64,000 nt of DNA from Chitinophaga sp. S165. Its GTDB lineage: Bacteria > Bacteroidota > Bacteroidia > Chitinophagales > Chitinophagaceae. A program made the position numbers and the translations under genes. The notes under the pieces are model-generated. The model was not told the DNA's origin and made no database searches. It saw nothing but the letters and a program-made list of their open reading frames with translations. This document shows, in pieces, positions 34,959-45,122 of this stretch. The stretch spans positions 310,001 through 374,000 of the forward strand of contig NZ_QGTG01000002.1 in NCBI RefSeq assembly GCF_003182155.1, given 5' to 3'. Each line of letters starts with the position of its first letter. Position 1 is the first letter of the stretch.

Positions 34959-36740
34959 TCATATTATTTCCATCTTTTGCATAAGGAATGTAGCATTCTT
35001 ATTGCGCGCCACTCCTTCCCTGATACGGTAATCGAAGAAAAGCTGGTCTTCCCTGATGGTGCTTTCAAAACAATAGTTGCGGATGCGTTGCGGATAAGTA
35101 TCCTCCAGATGTCCAAGCTCCAGATCATGTGTCGCGATCATTCCCAGGCAACGGTATTGCAGGAAATGTTCTATCAGTTTCCGCGAGCCGGATAGCTTGT
35201 CTTCAGAGTTGGTCCCCTTCAATATCTCATCCAGCAGAATGAAGACCCGCTCTCCCACTTTCAGTACCTCCACGATCTGTTGCAGCCGTAAAAGTTCCGC
35301 CTGGAAATACGAGGTATGTTTTGCTATTGAGTCCTTGATGCGCATAGAGGTCATGATCTGCATCGGGCTACAGGTAAAACTTGCAGCACACACCGGCATC
35401 CCGCACAATGCCAGTAACAGGTTACTGCCCACACTGCGCAGGAAAGTACTCTTTCCGCTCATATTGGAACCGGTAATGATCAGGAACTGCTGCGGCGCTC
35501 CTATACCAATGTCATTGCGCACACACTCTTCCGCCGGGATCAGCGGATGCCCCACTGCTGTTGCCACCAGTTCAGAACTTTCCGCCTTGATCTCTGGATA
35601 AATGTATTCCGGATGATTATATGCAAAGGTGGCCATACTGTTCCAGACCTCCATTTTGGAGATCACAGCCAGCCAGTCCGGCACCTCGTCTTTATAACGC
35701 GACTTCCATTTTTCAATGGCGAAAACACAATGCAGATCGTACAACACCAACGAATTCAATACCACGCCTATCAACAGGTTCAGACGCTGGTCAAGCGCAT
35801 TGCAGATCCTCGAAAACTGATGCAGTGCTGCATTGGCTGCATTCGCCTGCCCCTGCTGTTCCTTTAACAACTCCGCTGTCGCCGCCTTTTCAGCGCCGAT
35901 CAGCTGCAACAGCTGGGCAAACTTGCCAAATGTCTTTTCCTTATTGGAGATCAGCTGATGCTGCGCATTCACCTTCTTTACATTCCTGCCCAGTATCAGC
36001 CAGTTCATGCAAAGGAGAAAGATGAACACATAATATTCATCGGACACAAAATAATAAACTGCTGCGCCCAGCAACAATGCCGGCATTACCCAACGTGCAA
36101 TATTCAGCCACTTATTATTCAGGAAATCCAGGGGAAGAGATAACCATTTATATAAACCCGATACATCGTCCGGCTGTTCTCCCGTAAGGGATGCCTGTGC
36201 CGCAAACAATTGCCTGAATTTAAACCAGGCTGCCATTTCCCTGATCACATCCTGCTGCTTCCTGATCTGCCCCGCTTCCTGCACCGTCAGTTTTAAAGCG
36301 TCAGACAGCGCCTTTGCGCCCATCAGCGTACCGGTACGGTTGATATGCCCGTAAAGCGATGAGTGCCCGAATACATCAAGATCTCCTGTGTAAGGATGCT
36401 GCTCATCCGCGAAGCGGTTACCATCATCAAAACCCGACTGCCCCGTACCCGCCAGCCGCCATTCTTTTTCGTTCAGCTCAAGCAACGTTTTCAGCAATGT
36501 AAGTTTCTCCTGTTGCGCGAGATAACGCACCAGTACAAAAACAAAAGCTGCCAGCGGAACTACTCCCGCCAGCAACCAGGTAGCGTCAAAGCTGCTACGA
36601 AAGAACATATATCCACAGTATAAGACGGCCAGGAAACATCCCAGTCTTATCCAACCCAGAAAACTCAATCGCTGCTGTACCTGCGATATCTCTGCCTTAT
36701 AATTGTTGATCTGCTGCTCGTATATGGCTATAGGGGCCAT
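34959..36740 (-). CDS. membrane-anchored MutS-family ATPase
   Basis: 593 aa from the preferred ATG at 36740 (MAPIAIYEQQINNYKAEISQ). The ORF stays open to an ATG at 36809, but that overlaps the terminator of the upstream gene. The C-terminal ATPase is that of MutS: Walker A ITGSNMSGKSTFLRSVGSNL, then VFILLDEILKGTNSEDKLSG (Walker B) and the His switch GMIATHDLELGHLE. The mismatch-binding domain I is absent. Two hydrophobic segments lie near the N-terminus (GCFLAVLYCGYMFF and WLLAGVVPLAAFVFVLVRYL) and one or two more near 240-280. It is therefore likely a membrane-bound relative, not the mismatch repair MutS. Role unknown. Confidence 0.85.
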   Translation of the reverse strand: MAPIAIYEQQINNYKAEISQVQQRLSFLGWIRLGCFLAVLYCGYMFFRSSFDATWLLAGVVPLAAFVFVLVRYLAQQEKLTLLKTLLELNEKEWRLAGTGQSGFDDGNRFADEQHPYTGDLDVFGHSSLYGHINRTGTLMGAKALSDALKLTVQEAGQIRKQQDVIREMAAWFKFRQLFAAQASLTGEQPDDVSGLYKWLSLPLDFLNNKWLNIARWVMPALLLGAAVYYFVSDEYYVFIFLLCMNWLILGRNVKKVNAQHQLISNKEKTFGKFAQLLQLIGAEKAATAELLKEQQGQANAANAALHQFSRICNALDQRLNLLIGVVLNSLVLYDLHCVFAIEKWKSRYKDEVPDWLAVISKMEVWNSMATFAYNHPEYIYPEIKAESSELVATAVGHPLIPAEECVRNDIGIGAPQQFLIITGSNMSGKSTFLRSVGSNLLLALCGMPVCAASFTCSPMQIMTSMRIKDSIAKHTSYFQAELLRLQQIVEVLKVGERVFILLDEILKGTNSEDKLSGSRKLIEHFLQYRCLGMIATHDLELGHLEDTYPQRIRNYCFESTIREDQLFFDYRIREGVARNKNATFLMQKMEII

Positions 36741-36776
36741 GGGTTTCGGATTAAGGTTAAAACAGTCCCAAAAATA

Positions 36777-36806
36777 CACATCCTTCGCATGAATACGAAG
36801 GATGTG
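36777..36806 (-). terminator. terminator of the GH125 gene
   Basis: Perfect 11-bp stem CACATCCTTCG / CGAAGGATGTG with an 8-nt loop, followed by TATTTTTG on the minus strand. Confidence 0.8.
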
Positions 36807-36832
36807 CATGATAAGATATTTATTGAGATCAA

Positions 36833-38269
36833 TTAAGCATATTGTCTTTTGAGCAGTTCCGGATGCTCATTGCTTACTTTCATCATCAGTTCACCGAACA
36901 GTGTGTTAGCCCATGCAAACCACTTACGGGTGTATTTGGTCGGATCATCTTTATGATAAGACTCATGGATAAAGCCTGTATCGCCATCCGTATTACGTAA
37001 TGTTTTCAGACACTCTGCTATTTCTTCCGGATTGCTGCTGGTCAGCGCTTTCATGATGATACTCATCGGCCAGATAAAATCAGGCCCGGTATGCGGACTA
37101 CCTACGCCATCTCCGTATTTACCCTTGTAGAACCAGCAATGGAAGGTGCTCCATACAAAGTGACGCGAGTTCTGATAAATAGGATCATCTACTGTTGTAT
37201 AACCCAGGTAAGGAATTGACAGCAGGCTTGGTACGTTGGTATCGTCCAGGAACAGGCGGTTACCATAACCATCTACTTCCAGCGGGTACATGTGCCCCAG
37301 CTGCGGATGCTCTACGATAGCATATGCCTTGATAGCCCTGTCCACTTCATCTGCCAGATCGCGGCACTCTTTCGAGAACGCAGCATCTTTGAACACCACA
37401 TCACTGATCTCGGCCAGCTGACGCAGGGAAACTACGGCAAACATGTTGGATGGGATCAGGAACGGGAACACGGTTGCATCATCAGAAGGACGGAAGATGG
37501 ACACGATCAGTCCTACCGGCTGCATAGGTGCGCCATATCCTCCGTTTGGTGCGGTATCAGACTGGATCGGTGTTTTACGCTGGAACTTGTAAGGACCTTT
37601 ACCTTCCTTGCGCTGTTGTTCCTTGAATGTTTTTACAATCAGTTTAGCTGCCTTTTTATAGTTGTCGTCCAGAACGCTCTTATCGCCGCTTTCTTTCCAG
37701 TAGTGGTAAGCCAGACGCACGGTATAACACAGAGAGTCAATTTCCCATTTACGTTCGTGCAGTTCCGGTTTCATTTCTGTCAGGTCGGAATCCCATTCGC
37801 TACCGGTAGGTCCTTCGTTGAAGGCATTTGCATACGGATCGATCAGGACACATTTGGTTTGCCTGTTCACCACCCCTGCAATCAGTTGTTTCAGTTTCTC
37901 ATCTTCCTTTATCAGGGCCAGGTAAGGCCATACCTGTGCAGTGGAGTCGCGCAGCCACATAGCATGGATATCGCCGGTCAGTACGAATGTATCCGGACGG
38001 CCGTTCTTTTCCACTTTGAACTGAACGGTGGTGTCCAGTGTGTTAGGAAAACAGTTTTCGAACATCCAGGCCAGTTTCGGATCTGCGATCTGTCCTTTAA
38101 TTGCAGCGATCGTTCTTTCTACTGCCTCGCTGGTAAACTTACGTTGTGCCAGGGGGGGACGCTGGGACGTATAATCTGCCGCCATACCCAGTACCGCTTT
38201 AGGGAAACCCAGCGCCACAGCGCCTGCCAGCAAACTGCTGTTCCTGATAAAATCTCTTCTTGCCACCAT
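36833..38269 (-). CDS. GH125 exo-alpha-1,6-mannosidase with Tat-type signal
   Basis: 478 aa, metal-independent alpha-mannosidase family GH125. The N-terminus carries a twin-arginine signal (ARRDFIRNSSLLAGAVALGF), so it is exported folded. Family motifs include the substrate-site segments TGDIHAMWLRDSTAQVWPYL, NAFNEGPTGSEWDSD, KWEIDSLCYTVRLAYHYW, APMQPVGLIVSIFRPSDDA and GYTTVDDPIYQNSR. It probably trims mannose from N-glycans or yeast mannan in the periplasm or at the surface. Single-gene unit, divergent from icmF and closed by a clear terminator. Confidence 0.93.
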   Translation of the reverse strand: MVARRDFIRNSSLLAGAVALGFPKAVLGMAADYTSQRPPLAQRKFTSEAVERTIAAIKGQIADPKLAWMFENCFPNTLDTTVQFKVEKNGRPDTFVLTGDIHAMWLRDSTAQVWPYLALIKEDEKLKQLIAGVVNRQTKCVLIDPYANAFNEGPTGSEWDSDLTEMKPELHERKWEIDSLCYTVRLAYHYWKESGDKSVLDDNYKKAAKLIVKTFKEQQRKEGKGPYKFQRKTPIQSDTAPNGGYGAPMQPVGLIVSIFRPSDDATVFPFLIPSNMFAVVSLRQLAEISDVVFKDAAFSKECRDLADEVDRAIKAYAIVEHPQLGHMYPLEVDGYGNRLFLDDTNVPSLLSIPYLGYTTVDDPIYQNSRHFVWSTFHCWFYKGKYGDGVGSPHTGPDFIWPMSIIMKALTSSNPEEIAECLKTLRNTDGDTGFIHESYHKDDPTKYTRKWFAWANTLFGELMMKVSNEHPELLKRQYA

Positions 38270-38443
38270 TTCTGATATAGATTTTCTATTACGATTGCCT
38301 TTGTTTCTACGAAATGCAACTCATAAACGTGAATAATAGAGTGTAAAATAAAAAAAAGGTTGAATTTTCCACAGTTACGATTTTCGTAAATTACATGCTT
38401 AACCGGCTCCACGTTGCCGTAATACGTAAAACACCAGAACAAT

Positions 38444-41400
38444 ATGACTGACATTTCAACTCATAAGATCCGTATCGTAACGGCAGCTTCCCTTTTTGAC
38501 GGCCACGATGCAGCCATTAATATTATGCGCCGCATCATGCAGACAAAAGGTGCGGAAGTGATCCACCTGGGACATAACCGTTCGGCAGCGGAGATTGTGG
38601 ACTGCGCCATCCAGGAAGACGCCCAGGGTATCGCCATCACTTCCTACCAGGGCGGGCACCTGGAATTCTTTAAATACATGTATGACCTGCTTCACGAGAA
38701 AGGCTGCGGTCATATTAAGATATTCGGCGGAGGCGGAGGTACCATCCTTCCTTCAGAGATCGAAGAGTTGCATCAATATGGCATCACCCGCCTCTACTCG
38801 CCTGACGATGGCCGCCATATGGGCCTGGAAGGTATGATAGAAGACGTGATCCGCCAGTGTGATTTCGCCACTACCACGGGCCTGAACGGACATGTACATG
38901 AACTGCCTTCCCGGAACGATAAACTGATCGCACAGGCTATTACTGTTGCGGAGAATGATAAACTGGATACTTCCCTCCCACCCGCTACAGCAGGCAAAGG
39001 TGTGGTACTCGGCATCACCGGTACCGGCGGTGCAGGTAAAAGCAGTGTGACCGACGAAATTGTAAGACGCTTCCTGCACAGCTTTGACAACAAGACCATT
39101 GCCGTTATTTCGGTAGATCCTTCTAAAAAGAAGACAGGCGGTGCTTTGCTGGGCGACCGTATCCGGATGAATGCCATCCACCACCCGCGGGCCTATATGC
39201 GCTCACTCGCCACCCGGGAAAGCGATAAGGCCGTTAGCGCACACGTTCAGGAAGCTATCGACATCTGTAAGACTGCCTCTTTCGATTTGATCATCCTGGA
39301 GACTTCCGGTATCGGCCAGAGTGATACGGCCATTACCGACCATTGCGATGTCTCCCTCTATGTCATGACACCGGAGTATGGCGCGGCCTCCCAGTTGGAA
39401 AAGATCAATATGCTGGACTATGCGGACGTTATCGCCATCAACAAATTTGACAAAGCCGGCGCACTGGATGCCTTGCATGATGTGCGTAAACAATATAAAC
39501 GTAACCACGGACTATGGACCGCCACCGACGACCAGCTTCCGGTGATCGGCTCCATCGCCTCCCAGTTCAACGACCATGGCATTAACCAGCTGTTCGAAAA
39601 ACTACTGGCCGTGATCGGTGAGAAAACCGGTGTCCGCTTCGGTGAAGTGACCCACGAAACAACAGATGCTACTACGACCAAATCCCAGATCATCCCGCCT
39701 TCACGTACCCGCTACCTGGCGGAGATCGGAGAAAGCATCAAAGATTATGGCAAGTGGGTAGAAGAACAATGTGGTATCGCCTCCCGCTTATACCAGCTGG
39801 AAGGTGTCGCTGCCTTGGTGAACGACACACAAAAGGCAGGACTGGCGGATATTGCCGGTCAGCTACGTACACAATTACATCCGGAATGCCAGCAGTTGCT
39901 GGACAACTGGGCCAATCTCCAAAAGCAATTCAGCGCTGAATTTTATGAATACCAGGTGAGGGATAAGGTGATCAAACTTCCTCTTTATAGCGAGAGTTTA
40001 TCACATTCTTCCATCCCCAAGATCAGCCTTCCGAGGTATAAGGACTGGGGCGACATCCTGCGGTGGCAGCTGACAGAGAACGTGCCGGGAGAATTTCCTT
40101 ATGCGGCAGGCGTATTCCCCCTGAAACGGGAAGGAGAAGACCCTACCCGTATGTTTGCAGGAGAAGGCGGCCCGGAACGGACGAACAAACGTTTTCACTA
40201 CGTCTCCGTCGACCAGCCGGCCAAGCGGCTTAGTACCGCTTTTGACAGCGTAACGCTGTATGGCGAAGATCCGGCACACCGGCCCGACATCTACGGCAAG
40301 GTGGGTAATTCCGGCGTAAGCATCGCCACGGTGGATGACGCCAAGAAACTGTACAGCGGCTTTGATCTCTGCGATCCGAAAACCTCTGTATCCATGACCA
40401 TCAATGGCCCTGCACCGATATTGCTCGCATTTTTTATGAATGCAGCCATCGACCAGCAGTGTGAAAAATATATTGCACAGCATGGGCTGACCGATAAGGT
40501 TAATGCCATTATCAAGGAGAAGTTCAAAGATCATCCCCTGCCACACTACAATGGGGACCTGCCGACAGGTAATAATGGTCTGGGCCTTCACCTGCTGGGT
40601 ATTTCAGGAGATGAAGTACTTGATAAAGATGTTTACGAAAAGATTAAAGCGCATGCCCTCAGTACAGCCCGTGGCACGGTGCAGGCAGATATCCTGAAGG
40701 AAGATCAGGCACAGAACACCTGTATCTTCTCTACAGAATTTGCCCTCAAACTGATGGGAGACGTACAGGAATATTTCATCAGCCAGAAAGTAAGGAATTT
40801 TTACTCTGTCAGCATTTCCGGTTACCATATAGCCGAAGCAGGAGCGAATCCTATTACCCAGCTGGCCTTTACGCTGGCAAATGGTTTCACGTATGTTGAA
40901 TACTACCTGAGCCGGGGTATGCATATAGATGATTTCGCACCTAACCTCTCCTTCTTCTTCAGCAATGGAATGGACCCGGAATACGCGGTTATAGGCCGTG
41001 TAGCAAGGAGGATATGGGCGAAGGCTATTAAGTATAAGTACAAGGGTAATGACCGCTCTCAGAAGCTGAAATATCATATTCAGACCTCGGGACGCAGCCT
41101 GCATGCCCAGGAGATAGATTTCAATGATATCCGCACCACGCTCCAGGCGCTGTATGCCATTTACGACAATTGTAATTCATTACATACTAACGCCTACGAC
41201 GAGGCAATTACTACCCCGACGGAAGAAAGTGTACGCAGGGCTATGGCCATTCAGCTGATCATCAACCGGGAACTGGGCACCGCGAAAAATGAGAACCCTG
41301 TGCAGGGCTCCTTCTTCATAGAAGACCTGACCGACCTGGTAGAAGAAGCTGTACTGGCAGAATTTGACCGGCTGACGGAAAGAGGCGGCGTATTGGGCGC

Positions 41401-41770
41401 TATGGAAAGAATGTACCAGCGGAATAAGATCCAGGAAGAAAGCATGCATTACGAACTTCTGAAGCACACTGGCGAGTACCCGATCGTAGGCGTAAACACT
41501 TTCCTGAACAAGAAAGGTTCCCCGACCGTTATTCCAGGTGAAGTGATCCGCTCCTCACAGGAGGAAAAAGAGTTCCAGATCAAAACACTGGAGGCCTTCC
41601 ACCACAGGCACCAGCACCGGAGTACTGCAGCATTGGAGCAATTACAGCAGGTTGCAGTCAATAATGGTAACTTGTTCGAGGCTTTGATGGAAACAGTGAA
41701 ACACTGTTCCCTGGGCCAGATCACACACGCGCTGTACGAAGTTGGAGGCCAGTACAGGCGGAATATGTAA
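38444..41770 (+). CDS. icmF: fused isobutyryl-CoA mutase IcmF
   Basis: 1108 aa cobalamin-dependent mutase that combines three parts. The N-terminal B12-binding domain has the DGHD ligand motif at 19-22 and the GGGGG loop at 95-99. The MeaB/ArgK-like GTPase chaperone has its P-loop at 191-201 ([11 protein letters not shown]), followed by [20 protein letters not shown]. The substrate-binding mutase barrel starts near 560 ([36 protein letters not shown]) and runs through [17 protein letters not shown] to [15 protein letters not shown]. This domain order is unique to IcmF, which interconverts isobutyryl-CoA and n-butyryl-CoA, sometimes also pivalyl-CoA. Stand-alone gene with a terminator at 41813-41850. 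Confidence 0.96.
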   Translation: MTDISTHKIRIVTAASLFDGHDAAINIMRRIMQTKGAEVIHLGHNRSAAEIVDCAIQEDAQGIAITSYQGGHLEFFKYMYDLLHEKGCGHIKIFGGGGGTILPSEIEELHQYGITRLYSPDDGRHMGLEGMIEDVIRQCDFATTTGLNGHVHELPSRNDKLIAQAITVAENDKLDTSLPPATAGKGVVLGITGTGGAGKSSVTDEIVRRFLHSFDNKTIAVISVDPSKKKTGGALLGDRIRMNAIHHPRAYMRSLATRESDKAVSAHVQEAIDICKTASFDLIILETSGIGQSDTAITDHCDVSLYVMTPEYGAASQLEKINMLDYADVIAINKFDKAGALDALHDVRKQYKRNHGLWTATDDQLPVIGSIASQFNDHGINQLFEKLLAVIGEKTGVRFGEVTHETTDATTTKSQIIPPSRTRYLAEIGESIKDYGKWVEEQCGIASRLYQLEGVAALVNDTQKAGLADIAGQLRTQLHPECQQLLDNWANLQKQFSAEFYEYQVRDKVIKLPLYSESLSHSSIPKISLPRYKDWGDILRWQLTENVPGEFPYAAGVFPLKREGEDPTRMFAGEGGPERTNKRFHYVSVDQPAKRLSTAFDSVTLYGEDPAHRPDIYGKVGNSGVSIATVDDAKKLYSGFDLCDPKTSVSMTINGPAPILLAFFMNAAIDQQCEKYIAQHGLTDKVNAIIKEKFKDHPLPHYNGDLPTGNNGLGLHLLGISGDEVLDKDVYEKIKAHALSTARGTVQADILKEDQAQNTCIFSTEFALKLMGDVQEYFISQKVRNFYSVSISGYHIAEAGANPITQLAFTLANGFTYVEYYLSRGMHIDDFAPNLSFFFSNGMDPEYAVIGRVARRIWAKAIKYKYKGNDRSQKLKYHIQTSGRSLHAQEIDFNDIRTTLQALYAIYDNCNSLHTNAYDEAITTPTEESVRRAMAIQLIINRELGTAKNENPVQGSFFIEDLTDLVEEAVLAEFDRLTERGGVLGAMERMYQRNKIQEESMHYELLKHTGEYPIVGVNTFLNKKGSPTVIPGEVIRSSQEEKEFQIKTLEAFHHRHQHRSTAALEQLQQVAVNNGNLFEALMETVKHCSLGQITHALYEVGGQYRRNM

Positions 41771-41812
41771 GCATTTATAGCGGGAAAATTCCCATGGTTA
41801 TACCAGAACGAT

Positions 41813-41850
41813 GCCCGTGCATAGGCAAAACTGTGTACGGGCTATTTTTA
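41813..41850 (+). terminator. terminator of icmF
   Basis: 9-bp stem GCCCGTGCA / TGTACGGGC (one G-T pair) with a 12-nt loop, then TATTTTTA on the plus strand, 42 nt after the icmF stop. Confidence 0.75.
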
Positions 41851-41953
41851 TGCCTTTGGCATTCGTTTACTATGCTTTAGCCATGACTTTCGGGTATTGT
41901 TATTATGAAATATGGCAGGGAAGTTGGAATAAGGTATGCCCTAAAACAAAATG

Positions 41954-41980
41954 CCCCTGCATAAAAAATTTATGCAGGGG
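41954..41980. terminator. strong inverted repeat, possible second terminator
   Basis: Perfect 12-bp stem CCCCTGCATAAA / TTTATGCAGGGG with a 3-nt AAA loop. The flanking T-rich sequence (CATTTTGTTTTAGG) is on the minus strand, so it would stop minus-strand transcripts best. Confidence 0.5.
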
Positions 41981-42023
41981 AAGAAAATCTCACGGATCAA
42001 TATCACGCTGTGAGACTTCATTG

Positions 42024-42192
42024 ACGTGGAATTAGATAATATTTTACGTGGAATCTATAAAACGTGGAACTTATAAAGACTAATATTCTAACATGGAATT
42101 ACATAAAAGCATTAACGTAGAATCATAAAAGCACTAACATGGAAATTTATAAAAGCATTTTAACCTAACATGGAAATATTATAAAAGCAATA
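42024..42192 (+). repeat. array of seven degenerate direct repeats upstream of ligA
   Basis: Seven units share the core AC(A/G)T(G/A)GAA followed within a few bases by TATAAAAGCA in the better copies. They begin at 42024, 42046, 42062, 42091, 42115, 42137 and 42168. Spacing is irregular (16 to 31 nt), unlike a CRISPR or a simple tandem repeat. The last four units are the most alike. The array sits in a region free of genes, about 300 nt before ligA. Confidence 0.6.
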
Positions 42193-42490
42193 AGTTCGGA
42201 TATCTTAATTTCTTCGTTCATTTGAATTTCAGTGTAGCGGGTTTTCGAAAATTGGCACTTGCTACTTCAGAAATTCACGATTTAAATTTTGGCCTTTCAG
42301 ATACTTTCGTTTCGTTACACAATCTTAATTAAATTTTTGTTAATAAAAAACTTTTTTAACATCTTTTTCTAAAAAAACAATAGTGTAAAAAGTACGAGAT
42401 TTATTATAAACTAGCCACTAGAGAGGACTACAATCATTTTAAACATAACATTCAAAGTATTTGTATTTTACGTACTGATAGTATTTTCAT

Positions 42491-44614
42491 ATGTATACGA
42501 AAGAAATAGAAATCACTTTGCTACAATTAGCAAAGGACCTGTTAAGAAAATTGCAGCAAAAAGAAAGCATCACGGACCTTGATGAGACGTTGGACGGGCT
42601 GCGCCGTGTCATTATTTACAGCGACTGGCGCTATTACGTGCAGAGCGAACCCGTGTTAAGTGATTACGAATACGATCAGTTGTATGCCTGGTTGAAGGAA
42701 CTCGAAGCAGAAAACCCCGACAAGGTGAGCGCCGATTCTCCTACGCAGCGTGTAGCACAGGGCCTTACAAAGAACTTCCCTACTGTACAACACCTGGTAC
42801 CGATGTTGAGCCTCGAAAACTCTTACGATGCCGACGACCTGAATGACTGGGACCGTAAAGCCCGGGAAATCAGCGGACTGGACGAAATAGAGTACTGCAT
42901 TGAGCCTAAATTTGATGGGGCCAGCATTTCCCTTATATATGAAAACGACCGGCTCACCAGGGGCGCCACCCGCGGTGATGGCGTATCCGGTGAAGATATT
43001 ACTACCAACATCCGGCAGATCCGTTCCATTCCTCTAAGCGCCAGCTTTGCCACACACGGCATTCAGAGCATTGAAATAAGAGGAGAAGTGCTGATCAATA
43101 AGAACACTTTCAAGGCCTATAATGAACAGCGTGCGGCCGATAACCTGCCGCCACTGGCCAATCCGCGTAACGCTGCCTCCGGCTCGCTTCGCATGGTAGA
43201 CCCGCGCGAAGTAGCGAAACGCGGTCTGGAAGCCTTCCTTTATCATATGAGCTATCACACTATGGACGACGGTAAGAACGAACCCGAAGAGATCAGGACA
43301 CATAGTAATACCCTGGATATGCTATCCAGCCTCGGCTTCCGCTCTCCTTCAAAGCAAATGAAAGTCGTAAAAGGCATCAAGGCGGTCATTGAATATGTAC
43401 TGGCTTTCGAAAAGGAAAGAGATAGCCTGCCATATGAGATCGACGGTATGGTGATCAAGGTGAATGACTATGCCCTGCAGGATAAGCTGGGTATGACCAC
43501 ACACCACCCACGCTGGGCCATGGCCTATAAATTCGCAGCCAGACAGGCTACCAGCAAACTCCGGAAAGTAGAATTCCAGGTGGGCAGAACAGGCTCAGTT
43601 ACTCCGGTAGCTAAAATAGACCCGGTTCCTATCGGCGGGGTTACAGTTGGTTCCATTTCCTTATTTAACGAGGATGTTGTTCGCGAAAAAGACCTGAAGA
43701 TCGGCGATACCGTGTTAGTGGAAAGGGCTGGTGACGTTATACCATATATCGTTAAATCGCTCGCCGATCTACGAAATGGAGAGGAAGAAGAGATCAAATT
43801 CCCTACTCATTGCCCGGTGTGTCACGAACCTCTGTTCAAACCGGAAGGTGAAAGTGTATGGCGTTGTATCAACCTGACCTGCGAGGCGCAGGTAGTGGAA
43901 AGGATGATCCATTTTGTAAGCAAAGACGCTATGGATATTCGTAGTCTGGGTGAAAGCAATGTACGTAAGTTCTATGGACTGGGCATCATGAAAAACATTC
44001 CCGGCATCTATAAAATGGACTTCGACATACTGGCGAAACAAGACGGCTTTGGCAAGAAATCACTCACTAACCTGCAAACTGCTATAGAACAGTCCAAGAG
44101 CCAGCCTTTACACCGCCTGGTGTTTGGGTTAGGTATACGTTACGTGGGAGAAACTACTGCGAAAACGCTTGCCAACGCGGTCAATCATTTACTTGACCTA
44201 AGGGAATGGACGGAAGAACAGGTACTTGCCCTGGAAGATATCGGCCCTAAAGTAGCAGGCAGTATAAAACAGTTCTTCCAGACAGAGGATAATATACATA
44301 TGCTGCAGGAACTGGAAGCCCTGGGCATCAACCTGAAAAGTACTAAGGCTGATCATCCTGTGGGCGGCAGCCTTGACGGGCAGACCTTCTTATTCACCGG
44401 TACGTTGAACAAACTGAAACGCAGTGATGCGGAGGCTATGGTGGAAGAACAGGGAGGAAAGATCCTCGGCGGTGTGAGCAGCAAACTGAACTTCCTCGTA
44501 GTAGGCGAAGACGCAGGCAGCAAGCTGGAAAAGGCGAAAAAGATCAACACGATCAGGATACTGAGTGAAGATGATTTCCTTAACCTGATGCAATCTCCGG
44601 CCACAGAACAATAG
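42491..44614 (+). CDS. ligA: NAD-dependent DNA ligase
   Basis: 707 aa replicative ligase that seals nicks using NAD. The Ia domain has YYVQSEPVLSDYEYDQLYAW with the NAD-binding Tyr residues. The adenylation site is Lys140 in EPKFDGASISL. GATRGDGVSGEDITTNIRQI and FEVRGE-like IEIRGEVLINK follow, then the OB fold (VGRTGSVTPVAKIDPV). The four-cysteine zinc finger is CPVCHEPL...CINLTCEAQ near 438-464. Helix-hairpin-helix repeats and a C-terminal BRCT domain (GQTFLFTGTLNKLKRSDAEA) complete it. The N-terminus is about 25 residues longer than usual. tadA follows after 8 nt. Confidence 0.97.
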   Translation: MYTKEIEITLLQLAKDLLRKLQQKESITDLDETLDGLRRVIIYSDWRYYVQSEPVLSDYEYDQLYAWLKELEAENPDKVSADSPTQRVAQGLTKNFPTVQHLVPMLSLENSYDADDLNDWDRKAREISGLDEIEYCIEPKFDGASISLIYENDRLTRGATRGDGVSGEDITTNIRQIRSIPLSASFATHGIQSIEIRGEVLINKNTFKAYNEQRAADNLPPLANPRNAASGSLRMVDPREVAKRGLEAFLYHMSYHTMDDGKNEPEEIRTHSNTLDMLSSLGFRSPSKQMKVVKGIKAVIEYVLAFEKERDSLPYEIDGMVIKVNDYALQDKLGMTTHHPRWAMAYKFAARQATSKLRKVEFQVGRTGSVTPVAKIDPVPIGGVTVGSISLFNEDVVREKDLKIGDTVLVERAGDVIPYIVKSLADLRNGEEEEIKFPTHCPVCHEPLFKPEGESVWRCINLTCEAQVVERMIHFVSKDAMDIRSLGESNVRKFYGLGIMKNIPGIYKMDFDILAKQDGFGKKSLTNLQTAIEQSKSQPLHRLVFGLGIRYVGETTAKTLANAVNHLLDLREWTEEQVLALEDIGPKVAGSIKQFFQTEDNIHMLQELEALGINLKSTKADHPVGGSLDGQTFLFTGTLNKLKRSDAEAMVEEQGGKILGGVSSKLNFLVVGEDAGSKLEKAKKINTIRILSEDDFLNLMQSPATEQ

Positions 44615-44622
44615 ACAGCACT

Positions 44623-45063
44623 ATGGACGATAAATATTACATGCAGCAGGCACTTCGTGAGGCCAGGAAAGCTTTTGACGACGGAGAGGTACCTGTAGGC
44701 GCTATCGTGGTGCTGAGCGATAAAATAATAGGCAAAGGCTACAACCAGGTGGAAAAACTGAATGACTGTACTGCACATGCAGAAATGCTGGCGCTGACGG
44801 CCGCATTCAACTACCTGGGCAGTAAATACCTGATGGAGGCCACCCTGTATGTTACACTGGAGCCCTGCCTGATGTGCGCAGGCGCTCTTTACTGGAGTAA
44901 GATCGGACGTATCGTATATGCGGCAAAGGACGACAAGAACAGTTACCGCAGGGTAGCTGGCGATACCTCTCCTTTCCATCCGAAAACCAAAGTAGAGCAA
45001 GGCCCTTGTGAAGAAGAAAGCCTTCAGCTTGTTAAGACCTTCTTTGAACAGAGAAGGTTATAA
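44623..45063 (+). CDS. tadA: tRNA-specific adenosine deaminase
   Basis: 146 aa zinc enzyme that deaminates adenosine 34 of tRNA-Arg(ACG) to inosine. The cytidine deaminase fold is clear: zinc ligand His52 and proton-shuttle Glu54 in TAHAEMLAL, and Cys82/Cys85 in LEPCLMCAGALYWSKIGRIV. The N-terminal MQQALREARKAFDDGEVPVG helix is typical of TadA. Co-transcribed with ligA and followed by a strong bidirectional terminator. A nucleoside or guanine deaminase of the same fold is the only alternative, and length and motifs favour TadA. Confidence 0.92.
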   Translation: MDDKYYMQQALREARKAFDDGEVPVGAIVVLSDKIIGKGYNQVEKLNDCTAHAEMLALTAAFNYLGSKYLMEATLYVTLEPCLMCAGALYWSKIGRIVYAAKDDKNSYRRVAGDTSPFHPKTKVEQGPCEEESLQLVKTFFEQRRL

Positions 45064-45066
45064 AAT

Positions 45067-45103
45067 AAAACCGGCGTTGCCTTTTACAGACAACGCCGGT
45101 TTT
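45067..45103. terminator. bidirectional terminator between tadA and the SPFH gene
   Basis: Perfect 13-bp stem AAAACCGGCGTTG / CAACGCCGGTTTT, 11-nt loop, T run on both strands. Serves two convergent units. Confidence 0.9.
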
Positions 45104-45122
45104 ATTTTTATTTATCCGGAGA

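Larger units (their letters stand above)
41771..42490. other. 720-nt intergenic region between icmF and ligA
   Basis: Contains, in order: the icmF terminator; a second perfect 12-bp inverted repeat (41954-41980); an imperfect TCTCAC / GTGAGA pair around 41988-42014; the degenerate direct-repeat array (42024-42192); and about 300 nt of AT-rich leader before ligA. No protein-coding frame here looks real. Confidence 0.65.

Noticed and set aside
37292..38275. Plus-strand open frame of 327 codons antisense to the GH125 gene
   Set aside because: The minus-strand frame is a complete, motif-rich GH125 enzyme. The antisense frame has Cys/His/Phe-rich low-quality composition and no recognisable domain.
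41811..42035. Plus-strand open frame of 74 codons after icmF
   Set aside because: It runs through the icmF terminator and a second hairpin, and the predicted peptide is Cys-rich with no family likeness.
42024..42192. CRISPR array
   Set aside because: Repeat units are degenerate, spacing is irregular (16-31 nt), there are no unique spacers of constant length, and no cas genes are in the window.
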